64,000 bases of DNA, taken from assembly GCF_016863135.1 (NCBI RefSeq), contig NZ_BOOH01000017.1, forward strand, positions 62,001 to 126,000. The letters are read 5' to 3'. The notes under the pieces were generated by a model that saw only the letters and a program-made list of their open reading frames with translations, was not told the origin of the DNA and searched no databases. Numbering within the stretch: the stretch's first letter is position 1; every line of letters starts with the position of its first letter. Positions 40,468 through 48,713 of the stretch are shown here, piece by piece. The position numbers and the translations under genes are program-made. The stretch is from Planobispora longispora. GTDB taxonomy: Bacteria > Actinomycetota > Actinomycetes > Streptosporangiales > Streptosporangiaceae.

Positions 40468-41933
40468 CGATGACGAGGCGGCGGGCGCTGGGCCTGCTCG
40501 GGCTGGGGACGGTCGCGGCCGTCTCCGGGCTCTCCGGCTGCTCCCTGCTCGCCGGGACCCCGCAGCCCAAGCTGCTGCCCAGCACCGCGCCGCTGCCCGC
40601 GCCGTTCACCGTGCCGCTGCCGCTGCCGGAGGTGGCGGCGCCGTCCCGGACGGACGGCCGGGCCGACTACTACGAGCTGGTCCAGAGCGCGGCCGAGGTG
40701 GAGATCCTGCCCGGCCTGCGCACCCGGGTCTGGGGGTACGGCGGGACCTTCCCCGGGCCGACGATCGAGGCGCGCAGCGGGCGCGAGACCGTCGTGCGCG
40801 TCTCCAACGGGCTCGGCGCGCCGACCGTGACGCACCTGCACGGCGGCCGGACCCCGCCGGAGTCCGACGGCTACCCGACCGACCTGGTGCAGCCGGGCGC
40901 CCGGCGCGACTACGTGTTCCCGCTCGACCAGCGGGCGGCCACGCTCTGGTATCACGACCACCGCATGGACTACACCGGGCAGCAGGTGTGGCGCGGGCTG
41001 GCGGGCTTCTTCCTGGTGCGCGACGACGAGGAGGACGCGCTGCCGCTGCCGGAGGGCGAGCGGGACATCCCGCTGATGATCTGCGACCGCTCGTTCGCCG
41101 AGGACGGCTCCATGCCGTACCCGGGCTTCGCCGACCGGCCCGGCGTGCGCGAGCCGTACATGGGCGGGGTGCTGGGCGACGTCATCCTGGTCAACGGCGC
41201 GCCCTGGCCGGAGCTGCGGGTCGAACGGGCGCGCTATCGCTTCCGGCTGCTCAACGGCTCCAACGCCCGGCCGTACGAGCTCGCGCTCTCGCCGGGCGGG
41301 ACGATCGTGCAGATCGGCAGTGACGGCGGTCTGCTCACCGCACCGCGGGGGATGAGCCGGGTACGGCTCTCGCCGGGCGAACGGGCGGACGTGATCGTCG
41401 ACTTCGCGGCCTACCGGTCCGGCGACCGGGTGGAGCTGCGCAACCTCGACGGGGAGGGGCCGCAGGGCCGGGTGATGCGCTTCGCCGTCGGCGGTGACGC
41501 GCGCGACGACTCGGCGATCCCGCGGACGTTGTCGCGGGTCGAGCGGCTGGACCCGGCCGCGGCGAAGGTGACCCGGGACTTCGCGTTCACCGGCGGGAGC
41601 CTGCACGGCGGCACGGGGTGGCTGATCAACGGCAATCCCTTCGACCCCCGCCGCGCCGAGGCCCGCCCCCGCCTGGGCGACACCGAGATCTGGCGGCTGA
41701 CCAGCGACGTCGCCCACCCCGTGCACCTGCACCTGGACCACTTCCAGGTGCTGTCGGTCAACGGCGAGCGCCTGGAGGGCCCGCCGGAGTGGAAGGACAC
41801 CGTCGAGCTGCGCGACGCCCAGACCGTCGAGATCGTCACGAGGTTCACCGGCTACCGCGGCCGGTACGTCATGCACTGCCACAACCTCGAACACGAGGAC
41901 ATGGCGATGATGGCCAACTTCGAGGTCGTGTGA
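40464..41933 (+). CDS. Tat-exported multicopper oxidase
   Basis: This 489-residue protein starts at ATG 40464, overlapping the previous stop. The N-terminus TRRRALGLLGLGTVAAVSGL is a twin-arginine signal ending in LSGC, so a Tat lipoprotein is likely. All four copper-binding segments are present: VTHLHGG, WYHDHRMDYTG, HPVHLHLDHFQVLS, and HCHNLEHEDMAMM with the type 1 Cys and axial Met. It should oxidise phenols, metals or bilirubin-like substrates with oxygen outside the membrane, similar to CueO/CotA-type enzymes. The gene lies in a small operon with the four-helix protein and an NTF2-like protein. Confidence 0.94.
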   Translation: MTMTRRRALGLLGLGTVAAVSGLSGCSLLAGTPQPKLLPSTAPLPAPFTVPLPLPEVAAPSRTDGRADYYELVQSAAEVEILPGLRTRVWGYGGTFPGPTIEARSGRETVVRVSNGLGAPTVTHLHGGRTPPESDGYPTDLVQPGARRDYVFPLDQRAATLWYHDHRMDYTGQQVWRGLAGFFLVRDDEEDALPLPEGERDIPLMICDRSFAEDGSMPYPGFADRPGVREPYMGGVLGDVILVNGAPWPELRVERARYRFRLLNGSNARPYELALSPGGTIVQIGSDGGLLTAPRGMSRVRLSPGERADVIVDFAAYRSGDRVELRNLDGEGPQGRVMRFAVGGDARDDSAIPRTLSRVERLDPAAAKVTRDFAFTGGSLHGGTGWLINGNPFDPRRAEARPRLGDTEIWRLTSDVAHPVHLHLDHFQVLSVNGERLEGPPEWKDTVELRDAQTVEIVTRFTGYRGRYVMHCHNLEHEDMAMMANFEVV

Positions 41934-41967
41934 CCCGCCCCCGCCGATCACTCCAGAGGAGAGAGAC

Positions 41968-42360
41968 ATGTCCGCAGGCCCCGCCGTGGACCTCGAAGAG
42001 AGGTTCCACGCCTTCCTCACCCGATCCCCGCACGAGCTGGGCCTCGGCCAGGGGGATCCGGCGGAGATCATAGACCGGTACTACACCCCCGACATCGAGT
42101 ACTTCAACGACGGCGTCCGGCTCGACCGCGACCGGCTCGTCGCCCACGTCGGCCCGGCGCGCAAGAACGGGCGCGGGCTCGAGATCGAGGTCCACGACAT
42201 CCTGGTCCGCGGCGACCTGGCCGCCGCCCGTTACACCCTGCGCGCCGTCATGCGGAAGGGGAACACCGTGGAGATGGAGATCTATCTGTTCGCGCGGTTC
42301 GCCCCCGACGGGCGCATCCGCCGCGTCGACTCGATCACCCGGACGATCCCGCAGCAATGA
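41968..42360 (+). CDS. NTF2-like/SnoaL-fold protein
   Basis: This 130-residue protein starts at ATG 41968, behind AGAGGAGAGAG. EIIDRYYTPDIEYFNDGVRL followed by ARYTLRAVMRKGNTVEMEIY and FAPDGRIRRVDSITR is the alpha/beta pattern of NTF2-like polyketide-cyclase or isomerase proteins. Function cannot be told from the fold. It is 34 bp after the oxidase and likely in the same operon. Confidence 0.87.
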   Translation: MSAGPAVDLEERFHAFLTRSPHELGLGQGDPAEIIDRYYTPDIEYFNDGVRLDRDRLVAHVGPARKNGRGLEIEVHDILVRGDLAAARYTLRAVMRKGNTVEMEIYLFARFAPDGRIRRVDSITRTIPQQ

Positions 42361-42363
42361 GGC

Positions 42364-43623
42364 TCAGCCGGTGTCGCAGTGGGCGAGGGCGAGCAGGGCC
42401 AGGGTCCGGGCGGCGGTGACGACCTGCGCGACGGGCACGGACTCGTCGGGACCGTGCGCGCGGTCGATGTCGCCGGGGCCGTACTGCACGGTCGGGATGC
42501 CGCCGAGCCCGGTGAGCAGCCGCAGGTCGCTGCCGTACGGGGCGCCCCAGACCGCGGGCGGGACGCCCGCCGCCGCCGTGTGCGCCCCGGTCAGCCGGGC
42601 CAGCAGGCCGCCGTCGTCGGCGGGGAGGCGGCCGGAGGCGTACTGGCCGCCCCACCACTCCACCTCGGCCGGGTGGGCGGACAACCAGTCGTCGGCCGCG
42701 CAGGCCTCCGCGACCGCCTCCTCCAGCGCGCGCCGGGCCTCCTTCACGGACTCGTCGAGCGCGACCCCGAGCCGTCCCTCGGCCACCAGCTCGCCGGGGA
42801 CCGAGGAGGACCAGTCACCCGCGCGCACAGTCCCGATCTCGATCGCGTACGGCAGCGCCCAGCGCCGCATCAGCGGGTCCACCTCGGCGTTGCGCCGCGC
42901 CTCCAGCGCCCGCAGCGCCGCGAAGACCGGCCAGAACTTCTCCACCGCGCTCACCCCGGCGTCGCGGCGGGCGGCGTGCGCGGCCCTGCCGGGGATCCGC
43001 AGCCGGAAGGTCAGCGCGCCCCCGTTGGCGGGCACCACGTCCAGGCCGGTCGGCTCCGGGATCACGCAGGCGTCGGCCCGCCAGCCGCGGCGCAGCAGGG
43101 CGTAGGCGCCGAGCCCGCCGTCCTCCTCCCCCGCCACGCAGGAGACGAGCACGTCGCCGCGGAGCCGCGCGCGGCGCAGGGCGCGGACCGCGAACAGCGC
43201 GGCGACCAGGCCGCCCTTCATGTCGCAGGCGCCCCGGCCGTACAGCGCCCCGTCCTCGATCCGGCCGCTGAAGGGGTCGTCGCTCCAGGCGGCGAGGTCG
43301 CCGGGCGGGACGACGTCCACATGCGCGGTGAACATCAGGGAACGGCCGCCGCCGGTCCCGGGCAAGCGTCCGACCAGCCCCGACGCCCGGGAACGCGGCA
43401 CCTCCATGCCCGGGAAGCCCGGCTCGGCGGCCAGCTCGCCCACCGGGACGGGCCAGTGGTCGACCTCCAGGCCCTCGGCGCGCAACCACCGCGCCAGCCG
43501 GTCCTGGATGCCGGCCTCGTCGGGGGAGCCGCCGACGCTCGGGATGCGGACCAGCTCGGCCAGGAATTCGGTCATGGCGGCCGTCTCGCCCTCGAGCGCG
43601 GCGAGCACCTCGGCGGCGCCCAT
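42364..43623 (-). CDS. M20-family (ArgE/DapE-like) metallohydrolase in the siderophore cluster
   Basis: This 419-residue protein starts at ATG 43623, two bases after the formyltransferase stop, suggesting coupling. MFTAHVDVVPPGD carries the first zinc His and bridging region, GALYGRGACDMKGGLVA the bridging Asp, and CVAGEEDGGLGAY the catalytic Glu pair. PEPTGLDVVPANGGALTFRLR opens the dimerisation domain. Homologues deacylate acetyl-ornithine, succinyl-diaminopimelate or dipeptides. Here it could free ornithine for the pathway or hydrolyse an acyl/peptide bond of the siderophore. This role is inferred from position only. Confidence 0.88.
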   Translation of the reverse strand: MGAAEVLAALEGETAAMTEFLAELVRIPSVGGSPDEAGIQDRLARWLRAEGLEVDHWPVPVGELAAEPGFPGMEVPRSRASGLVGRLPGTGGGRSLMFTAHVDVVPPGDLAAWSDDPFSGRIEDGALYGRGACDMKGGLVAALFAVRALRRARLRGDVLVSCVAGEEDGGLGAYALLRRGWRADACVIPEPTGLDVVPANGGALTFRLRIPGRAAHAARRDAGVSAVEKFWPVFAALRALEARRNAEVDPLMRRWALPYAIEIGTVRAGDWSSSVPGELVAEGRLGVALDESVKEARRALEEAVAEACAADDWLSAHPAEVEWWGGQYASGRLPADDGGLLARLTGAHTAAAGVPPAVWGAPYGSDLRLLTGLGGIPTVQYGPGDIDRAHGPDESVPVAQVVTAARTLALLALAHCDTG

Positions 43624-43625
43624 GC

Positions 43626-44573
43626 TCAGGGCTGCCGGGTGAGGTAGCCGCCCATGGTGCGGAAGACCTCGGTGGCGGGCAGGTCGGTGCCGTCCTCGGT
43701 GCGGACGCGCTCGATGACCAGGCCGTGGCTGCGCCCGCGGCGGGCCTCCGCGCCGGCGACGATGACCACGCCGTCGCCCTCGCGGATGAAGACGCGCCCG
43801 GGGGTGCCGCCGTAGATCCCCTTGGAGACCGAGGCCTTCAGCACGCGGACGCGCTCGCCCCTGTAGTGGGTGAAGGCGTTGGGATACGGGTCGGACTGCG
43901 CCCGGACGAGCCGGGCGATGTCCTCGGCCGGCCAGGTCCAGTCGATGTTGCCGTCCTCGACGGACCGCTTGTGGAAGAAGCTGGCCTTCGAGCGGTCCTG
44001 GGGGGTCCAGTCGGTCCGGCCGGAGGCGATGAGTCCGAGCGCCTCGGTGACGACGGGTTCGATCAGGTCCACGGTGCGGTGGAACAGGTCGGTGGCGGTG
44101 TCCCCGGGCCCGACCGGGACGGCCCGCTGGAGCACGATGTCCCCGGCGTCCAGTTCCTCGTCCATCATGTGCGCGGTGAGCCCGACCTCCGTCTCGCCGT
44201 TGATCAGCGCCCAGATCAGCGGGGAGAACCCGGCGTAGGCGGGCAGCAGGGAGTCGTGGACGTTGAGCGTGCCGTGCCGGGGGAGATTGAAGATCTCCGG
44301 CGGGATCCACGTCCGCCAGTTGTTGGCGACGATGAGGTCCAGCCGGGCCTCCTTGAGCCGGAGCATCAGCTCCTCGTCGTCGGGCCGGTTGCGCAGCAGG
44401 ACCGGGACGCCGTGCTCCTCGGCCAGGTCGGCCACCGAGTCGCTCCAGATCTTCTCGTAGGCGTGCTCGCTCCCGGGATGCGTCACGACGAGCACCACCT
44501 CGTGCCCGGAGCCCAGGAGCGCCTGCAATGTGCGGTGCCCCCAGGTCTGGTAGCCGAACATCGCGATCCGCAT
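43626..44573 (-). CDS. N5-hydroxyornithine formyltransferase, CchA-like
   Basis: This 315-residue protein starts at ATG 44573, behind AAGGAGGCACC. It is related to methionyl-tRNA formyltransferase: MRIAMFGYQTWGHRTLQAL, then LIVANNWRTWIPPEIFNLPR, and NVHDSLLPAYAGFSPLIWAL, which carries the catalytic His/Asn-type site (NxHxSLLP). AHMMDEELDAGDI is the usual follow-up. Cytosolic use of N10-formyl-tetrahydrofolate to formylate N5-hydroxyornithine is the role of its relatives in coelichelin-type clusters. It is divergent from the ornithine monooxygenase across two iron boxes. Confidence 0.9.
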   Translation of the reverse strand: MRIAMFGYQTWGHRTLQALLGSGHEVVLVVTHPGSEHAYEKIWSDSVADLAEEHGVPVLLRNRPDDEELMLRLKEARLDLIVANNWRTWIPPEIFNLPRHGTLNVHDSLLPAYAGFSPLIWALINGETEVGLTAHMMDEELDAGDIVLQRAVPVGPGDTATDLFHRTVDLIEPVVTEALGLIASGRTDWTPQDRSKASFFHKRSVEDGNIDWTWPAEDIARLVRAQSDPYPNAFTHYRGERVRVLKASVSKGIYGGTPGRVFIREGDGVVIVAGAEARRGRSHGLVIERVRTEDGTDLPATEVFRTMGGYLTRQP

Positions 44574-44599
44574 GGTGCCTCCTTGTTAGGGAGAGGAGC

Positions 44600-44648
44600 A
44601 GAGGTTAGGCTCACTTTAATTAGGCGAGCCTAACCTAATCGATATATC
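44600..44648. promoter_or_regulatory. Two adjacent iron boxes, divergent promoter
   Basis: AGAGGTTAGGCTCACTTTA (44600-44618) and TTAGGCGAGCCTAACCTAA (44620-44638) resemble the DtxR/IdeR/DmdR1 box TTAGGTTAGGCTAACCTAA, at about 14 and 16 of 19 positions. TTAGGC (44620-44625), a 17-bp spacer and TATATC (44643-44648) could be the promoter for the monooxygenase. Iron-replete repressor should shut off both directions. Confidence 0.8.
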
Positions 44649-44743
44649 TGATCATTGGAAGCCCGTTCGGCGCACGCTCTGGCCGTCCGCGTGCCGCCCG
44701 GCCTTCCCTCGTGTCACATGTCCGGCTCCCGGAAAGGCGTTAG

Positions 44744-46087
44744 ATGTCCCCCTCGGAGAACCATGTCCACGACCTTGTCGGCATCGGTTTCGGACCGTCC
44801 AACCTCGCCCTGGCGATCGCGCTCCAGGAGCACGGGGCGCAGACGGGCCGACCGATCGACGCGGTGTTCCTGGAGAAGCAACCGGCCTTCGGCTGGCATC
44901 GCGGCATGCTCCTGGAGGGCGCGACCATGCAGGTGTCCTTTCTGAAGGACCTGGTCACCATGCGGAACCCGGCGAGCGAGTTCAGTTTCCTGCGCTATCT
45001 GCAGGACCGAGGGCGGCTGGCCGATTTCATCAACCACAAAACGATGTTCCCCTCGCGGATGGAGTTCCACGACTATCTCGAATGGGCCGCCGCGCCCTTC
45101 GCCGACCAGGTGGAATACGGGTCGGAAGTCGTCGCGGTCACCCCGGTCGTCGCGGACGGCTCGGTCGAGTGCTTCGACGTGGTGGTACGGCGCGGCGGAG
45201 GCGCCGACGAGCTGACCACCCGCCGGGCGCGCAACCTGGTGATCGCCACCGGGCTGGAGCCGTTCCTGCCCGAGGGCGTGGTGAACGACGAGCGCGTCTG
45301 GCACAGCGAGGAACTCCTCACCCGGGTCCCCACGCTGCGCGACCCGCAGCGGATGATCGTGGTCGGGGCCGGGCAGAGCGCCGCCGAGGTCACCGACTAC
45401 CTGCACAGCTCCTTCCCGGAGGCGGAGGTGTGCGCGGTCTTCACGAAGTACGGCTACACCCCCGCCGATGACAGCTCCTTCGCCAACCGCATCTTCGACC
45501 CCGCGGCGGTCGACCACTTCTACACCTCCCCCGACGAGGTGAAGGAGATGCTGCGGGACTACCACGCCTCCACCAACTACTCGGTGGTCGACCTCGACCT
45601 CATCGACGAGCTCTACCGGCGCCACTACCAGGAGAAGGTGCGCGGGACGGAGCGGCTGCGCATCCTCAACGCCTCCCGGCTCACCGGCGTCGCCGCGGAC
45701 GGGACCGGCCTGCGGGCCACGGTGGAGTTCCTGCCGACCGGGGAGCGCACGGAGCTGGAGGCCGACGCGCTGGTCTACGCCACCGGCTACCGGCCCGGCG
45801 ACCCCCTCACCCTGCTCGGCGAGGCGGGCGCGTACTGCCACCGGCTGCCCGGGGGCGGGCTGCGGATCGGCCGCGACTACCGGGTGGCCACCACCGAGGC
45901 GATGCGCTGCGGCATCTACGTCCAGGGCGCCACCGAGCACACGCACGGCATCACCTCGACGCTGCTGTCGGCCACCGCCGTACGGGTCGGCGAGATCGTC
46001 CGGTCGATCGCCGCGGGGCTGCACGGCGCCGGCGACGCCGGTCGGGACGACCGGAGCGGCCGGGAGCACTACGCGCTCCGGCACTGA
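44744..46087 (+). CDS. L-ornithine N5-monooxygenase, CchB-like
   Basis: This 447-residue protein starts at ATG 44744, behind GGAAAGGCG. The FAD loop is HDLVGIGFGPSNLALAIAL. MQVSFLKDLVTMRNPASEFSFLRYL is the ornithine-hydroxylase signature. The NADPH loop is RMIVVGAGQSAAEVTDYL. Also visible are FANRIFDP, STNYSVVDLDLI and ALVYATGYRP. It catalyses the first committed step of hydroxamate siderophore synthesis, N5-hydroxylation of ornithine. It lies behind the iron boxes, so iron limitation should induce it. Confidence 0.96.
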   Translation: MSPSENHVHDLVGIGFGPSNLALAIALQEHGAQTGRPIDAVFLEKQPAFGWHRGMLLEGATMQVSFLKDLVTMRNPASEFSFLRYLQDRGRLADFINHKTMFPSRMEFHDYLEWAAAPFADQVEYGSEVVAVTPVVADGSVECFDVVVRRGGGADELTTRRARNLVIATGLEPFLPEGVVNDERVWHSEELLTRVPTLRDPQRMIVVGAGQSAAEVTDYLHSSFPEAEVCAVFTKYGYTPADDSSFANRIFDPAAVDHFYTSPDEVKEMLRDYHASTNYSVVDLDLIDELYRRHYQEKVRGTERLRILNASRLTGVAADGTGLRATVEFLPTGERTELEADALVYATGYRPGDPLTLLGEAGAYCHRLPGGGLRIGRDYRVATTEAMRCGIYVQGATEHTHGITSTLLSATAVRVGEIVRSIAAGLHGAGDAGRDDRSGREHYALRH

Positions 46088-46120
46088 CCGGATCCCGGCG
46101 GCGGAAGGGGCCGGGGAGAA

Positions 46121-47287
46121 CTAGAGGGCCCGCTCGGCGCGGGCGAGCTGCCACAGCAGGAACGGCGCGCCGAGCACCCCGGTCACCACGCCGACCGGCA
46201 GGACCATGTCGGTCAGGAGCCGCTGGCTGATCAGGTCGCTGACCAGCACGATCGTCGATCCGGTGAGGGCGGCGGCGGTGACCGGCGGAGCGGCGGCGCG
46301 GGCCAGCCGCTGGGCGATCTGGGGCGCGGCCAGCGCGACGAACAGGACGGGGCCGGCCGCTGCGGTGGCGAACGCGGCGAGCGCGGCCCCGCACAGCATG
46401 ACGATCATACGGGTGCGCTGCACCGGGGTGCCCAGGGCGCCGGCCACCTCGTCGCCGAGGTGCAGGGCCCGCTGGAGCCGTACCAGCAGCAGGACCAGCG
46501 GCGCCAGCACGGCCAGGGCCAGGGCCAGCGGCTGCGCGTGCGCCCAGCCCCGGTCGTTGAGGTTGCCCACGAGCCAGCCCAGCACCCGCTGCGCCTGGTA
46601 CACCTCCGCCCGGCTCACCAGGTAGGAGGTGAGGCTGACGCACATCCAGCTGACCCCGATGCCCACCAGCACGATCCGGTATCCCGTGGTGCCCCGGTTC
46701 CAGGCCAGCAGGTAGATCAGCAGACCGGCGGCGAGGGCGCCGCCCAGCCCGAGCGTCTGCGAGCCGAGGCCGGGCCCGGCGCCGACGACGATCCCGACGG
46801 CCACGGCGGTGCCGGCCCCCTGGGTGATGCCGAGCATGTCCGGGCTGGCCAGCGGGTTGCGGGTGACGGACTGGAAGATCGCTCCGGCCATGCCGAAGGC
46901 GGCCCCGGCGAGCAGGGCCACGGCGGCGCGGGGCAGCCGCAACTCCTGGACCACGAACACGGCGGCGGTGTCGTCGCCCGCCCCCCACAGCGCGGGGACC
47001 ACGTCGGGCAGCGGGATGGTGTAGTCGCCGGTGCCGATGCCGACGGTCAGGCAGAAGACCAGGAACGCGGTGGCGGCCATGGCGAGCCAGACCAGCATCA
47101 GCCGGAGGCTCAGCGCTCCGGAGACGGCGGAGCGGGCCAGCCGGAACGCGATGCGGCCGTGAGAGCGGGTGACGGTCAGGAAGGGGGCGGTGGAGGGCGC
47201 CGCGGAGGGCGTCGAGGAAGGCGTCGCCGAGGGGGGCGGGGAGGCCGGGGGCACGGTCGGAGGCATCGGGGGCACGGTCGGGGACAT
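46121..47287 (-). CDS. FecCD-type ferric-siderophore permease
   Basis: This 388-residue permease starts at ATG 47287, two bases after the previous stop. Residues 1-38 are Pro/Ser/Thr-rich (PTVPP repeated). About ten membrane helices follow. LRLPRAAVALLAGAAFGMAG and NPLASPDMLGITQGAG are the FecCD signatures, and AGPVLFVALAAPQIAQRLAR another. It is the second subunit of the importer with the gene upstream. No ATPase gene is seen in this window. Confidence 0.93.
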   Translation of the reverse strand: MSPTVPPMPPTVPPASPPPSATPSSTPSAAPSTAPFLTVTRSHGRIAFRLARSAVSGALSLRLMLVWLAMAATAFLVFCLTVGIGTGDYTIPLPDVVPALWGAGDDTAAVFVVQELRLPRAAVALLAGAAFGMAGAIFQSVTRNPLASPDMLGITQGAGTAVAVGIVVGAGPGLGSQTLGLGGALAAGLLIYLLAWNRGTTGYRIVLVGIGVSWMCVSLTSYLVSRAEVYQAQRVLGWLVGNLNDRGWAHAQPLALALAVLAPLVLLLVRLQRALHLGDEVAGALGTPVQRTRMIVMLCGAALAAFATAAAGPVLFVALAAPQIAQRLARAAAPPVTAAALTGSTIVLVSDLISQRLLTDMVLPVGVVTGVLGAPFLLWQLARAERAL

Positions 47288-47289
47288 GA

Positions 47290-48483
47290 TCACAGCTCCG
47301 CGAGTCGGCGGCGGCGGACCAGGGCGATGAAGAACGGCGCTCCGAGGAACGCCGCGACCAGGCTCACGTCGATCTCCTGCGGGCGCGCCACGACACGCCC
47401 GATGATGTCGCCCACGAGCAGCAGGCACGGCGCGAGCAGCATCGAGGCGGGCAACAGCCAGCGGTGGTCGGGGCCGGTGATCATGCGGGCCGCGTGCGGC
47501 ACCACCAGCCCGACGAAGACGATCGGCCCGGTGACCGCCACCGCCGCGCCGGTCAGCAGGGTGACCGCCAGGGCGACGCGCAGGCGGACCAGGCCGATCC
47601 GGTGCCCCAGCGCGGTGGCGACGTCGTCGCCGAGGGAGATGCTGTTGAGGGCGGGCGCGGCGCTCAGCGCCAGAAGCGCCGCGAAGGCGATGAACGGCAG
47701 GACGTTGAGCAGCACCTCGAAGTCGTGCCCGGTCAGGGACCCCGACGACCAGTAGCGGTAGCGGTCCAGGGCCTCGGGGTCGGTCAGCGCGATGCCGCTG
47801 GTCAGCGAGTCCAGCAGGTAGGTCACCGCGACTCCGGCCAGGGCCAGCTTGACCGGGGAGGCGCCGCCCCGGCCCCGGCTGCCCAGCAGGTAGACCACGA
47901 CGGCGGCGATCGCGGCTCCGCCGAAGGCGAACCAGATGGAGGTCAGCAGCCCGCCGAGGCCGAGCAGTCCGGCGGCGACGACGGTGCCGAAGGCCGCACC
48001 CGCGCTGACCCCCAGCAGCCCCGGGTCGGCCAGCGGGTTGCGGGTCAGGCCCTGCATGATCGCCCCCGCCAGGCCCAGCGCCGCCCCGGTGAGCACGGCG
48101 ACCAGGGTGCGGATCGTCCGGGTGCCCCGGACGATGGCCTCCACCTCGGCGTCGAGCCGCGGGTGGCCGGGGTCGGTGAGGGCGAGGATCACCTGGTCGA
48201 GGGGGATGTCCCGGCTTCCCACGGCCAGGGAGAGCAGGCACAGGGCGATCAGGACCCCCGCGGCCGTGATGATCAGCAGTGGACGCCGCACCCGCCGGGA
48301 TCCGTTCGTGCCCGCATTCGTGCCCGCCGGACTCGCGTCCGCTCTCGTACTCGCGTCCGCTGGACTCGCGCCCGCTCCCGTGTTCGCGCCCGGTTCCGCA
48401 GCCGCGTCAGTCCCGGGCGCGCCGGATCCGGCGCCGTCCGGCGGTGGGGGCCCGTGCGGAGGCGTTGTTCTGGGAGAAGTCAC
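47290..48483 (-). CDS. FecCD-type ferric-siderophore permease
   Basis: This 397-residue permease is set to GTG 48483. An in-frame TTG at 48510 lies inside the iron box, and the likely -10 (TATGCC) places transcription start downstream of it. The N-terminus is a long Pro/Ala/Gly/Asp-rich cytosolic tail with ADAS/TNAGTN repeats. The membrane domain contains VLTGAALGLAGAIMQGLTRNP, LADPGLLGVSAGAAFG and GPIVFVGLVVPHAARMITG. It pairs with the downstream FecCD subunit to import the ferri-siderophore. Confidence 0.9.
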   Translation of the reverse strand: MTSPRTTPPHGPPPPDGAGSGAPGTDAAAEPGANTGAGASPADASTRADASPAGTNAGTNGSRRVRRPLLIITAAGVLIALCLLSLAVGSRDIPLDQVILALTDPGHPRLDAEVEAIVRGTRTIRTLVAVLTGAALGLAGAIMQGLTRNPLADPGLLGVSAGAAFGTVVAAGLLGLGGLLTSIWFAFGGAAIAAVVVYLLGSRGRGGASPVKLALAGVAVTYLLDSLTSGIALTDPEALDRYRYWSSGSLTGHDFEVLLNVLPFIAFAALLALSAAPALNSISLGDDVATALGHRIGLVRLRVALAVTLLTGAAVAVTGPIVFVGLVVPHAARMITGPDHRWLLPASMLLAPCLLLVGDIIGRVVARPQEIDVSLVAAFLGAPFFIALVRRRRLAEL

Positions 48484-48502
48484 GAAGGTCCCATCTGGCC
48501 TT

Positions 48503-48582
48503 TTAGGCAAGGCATACCTTACTTACTTTGCGTATGCAAGCCTTGCGAGAATATTGAACCTAGGTAAGGCTTACCTTAGTGT
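48503..48582. promoter_or_regulatory. Two iron boxes and divergent promoters of the siderophore operons
   Basis: TTAGGCAAGGCATACCTTA (48503-48521) serves the permease operon, overlapping TTGCAT-N17-TATGCC on the minus strand. CTAGGTAAGGCTTACCTTA (48560-48578) serves the binding-protein/NRPS side. There, TTGAAC (48554-48559) and TAGTGT (48577-48582) are separated by exactly 17 bp, and that spacer is filled by the box, a textbook arrangement for iron-dependent repression. Confidence 0.88.
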
Positions 48583-48713
48583 GACATGTTGATCTATCCG
48601 CGGCGGTCTGTCGTGCCGGTACGGCGTGTGCTCCATCCCGTGCGGCGGCCTCGCGGGCCGGAGGAATTCCAGAGGTCGACCCTGGACGTCGACTAGAGCC
48701 CGAAGAGGAAAAG

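Noticed and set aside
48484-48510. TTG 48510 as start of the first FecCD permease
   Set aside because: It lies within the iron box and upstream of the likely transcription start; GTG 48483 fits better, although the TTG has an AAGG upstream.
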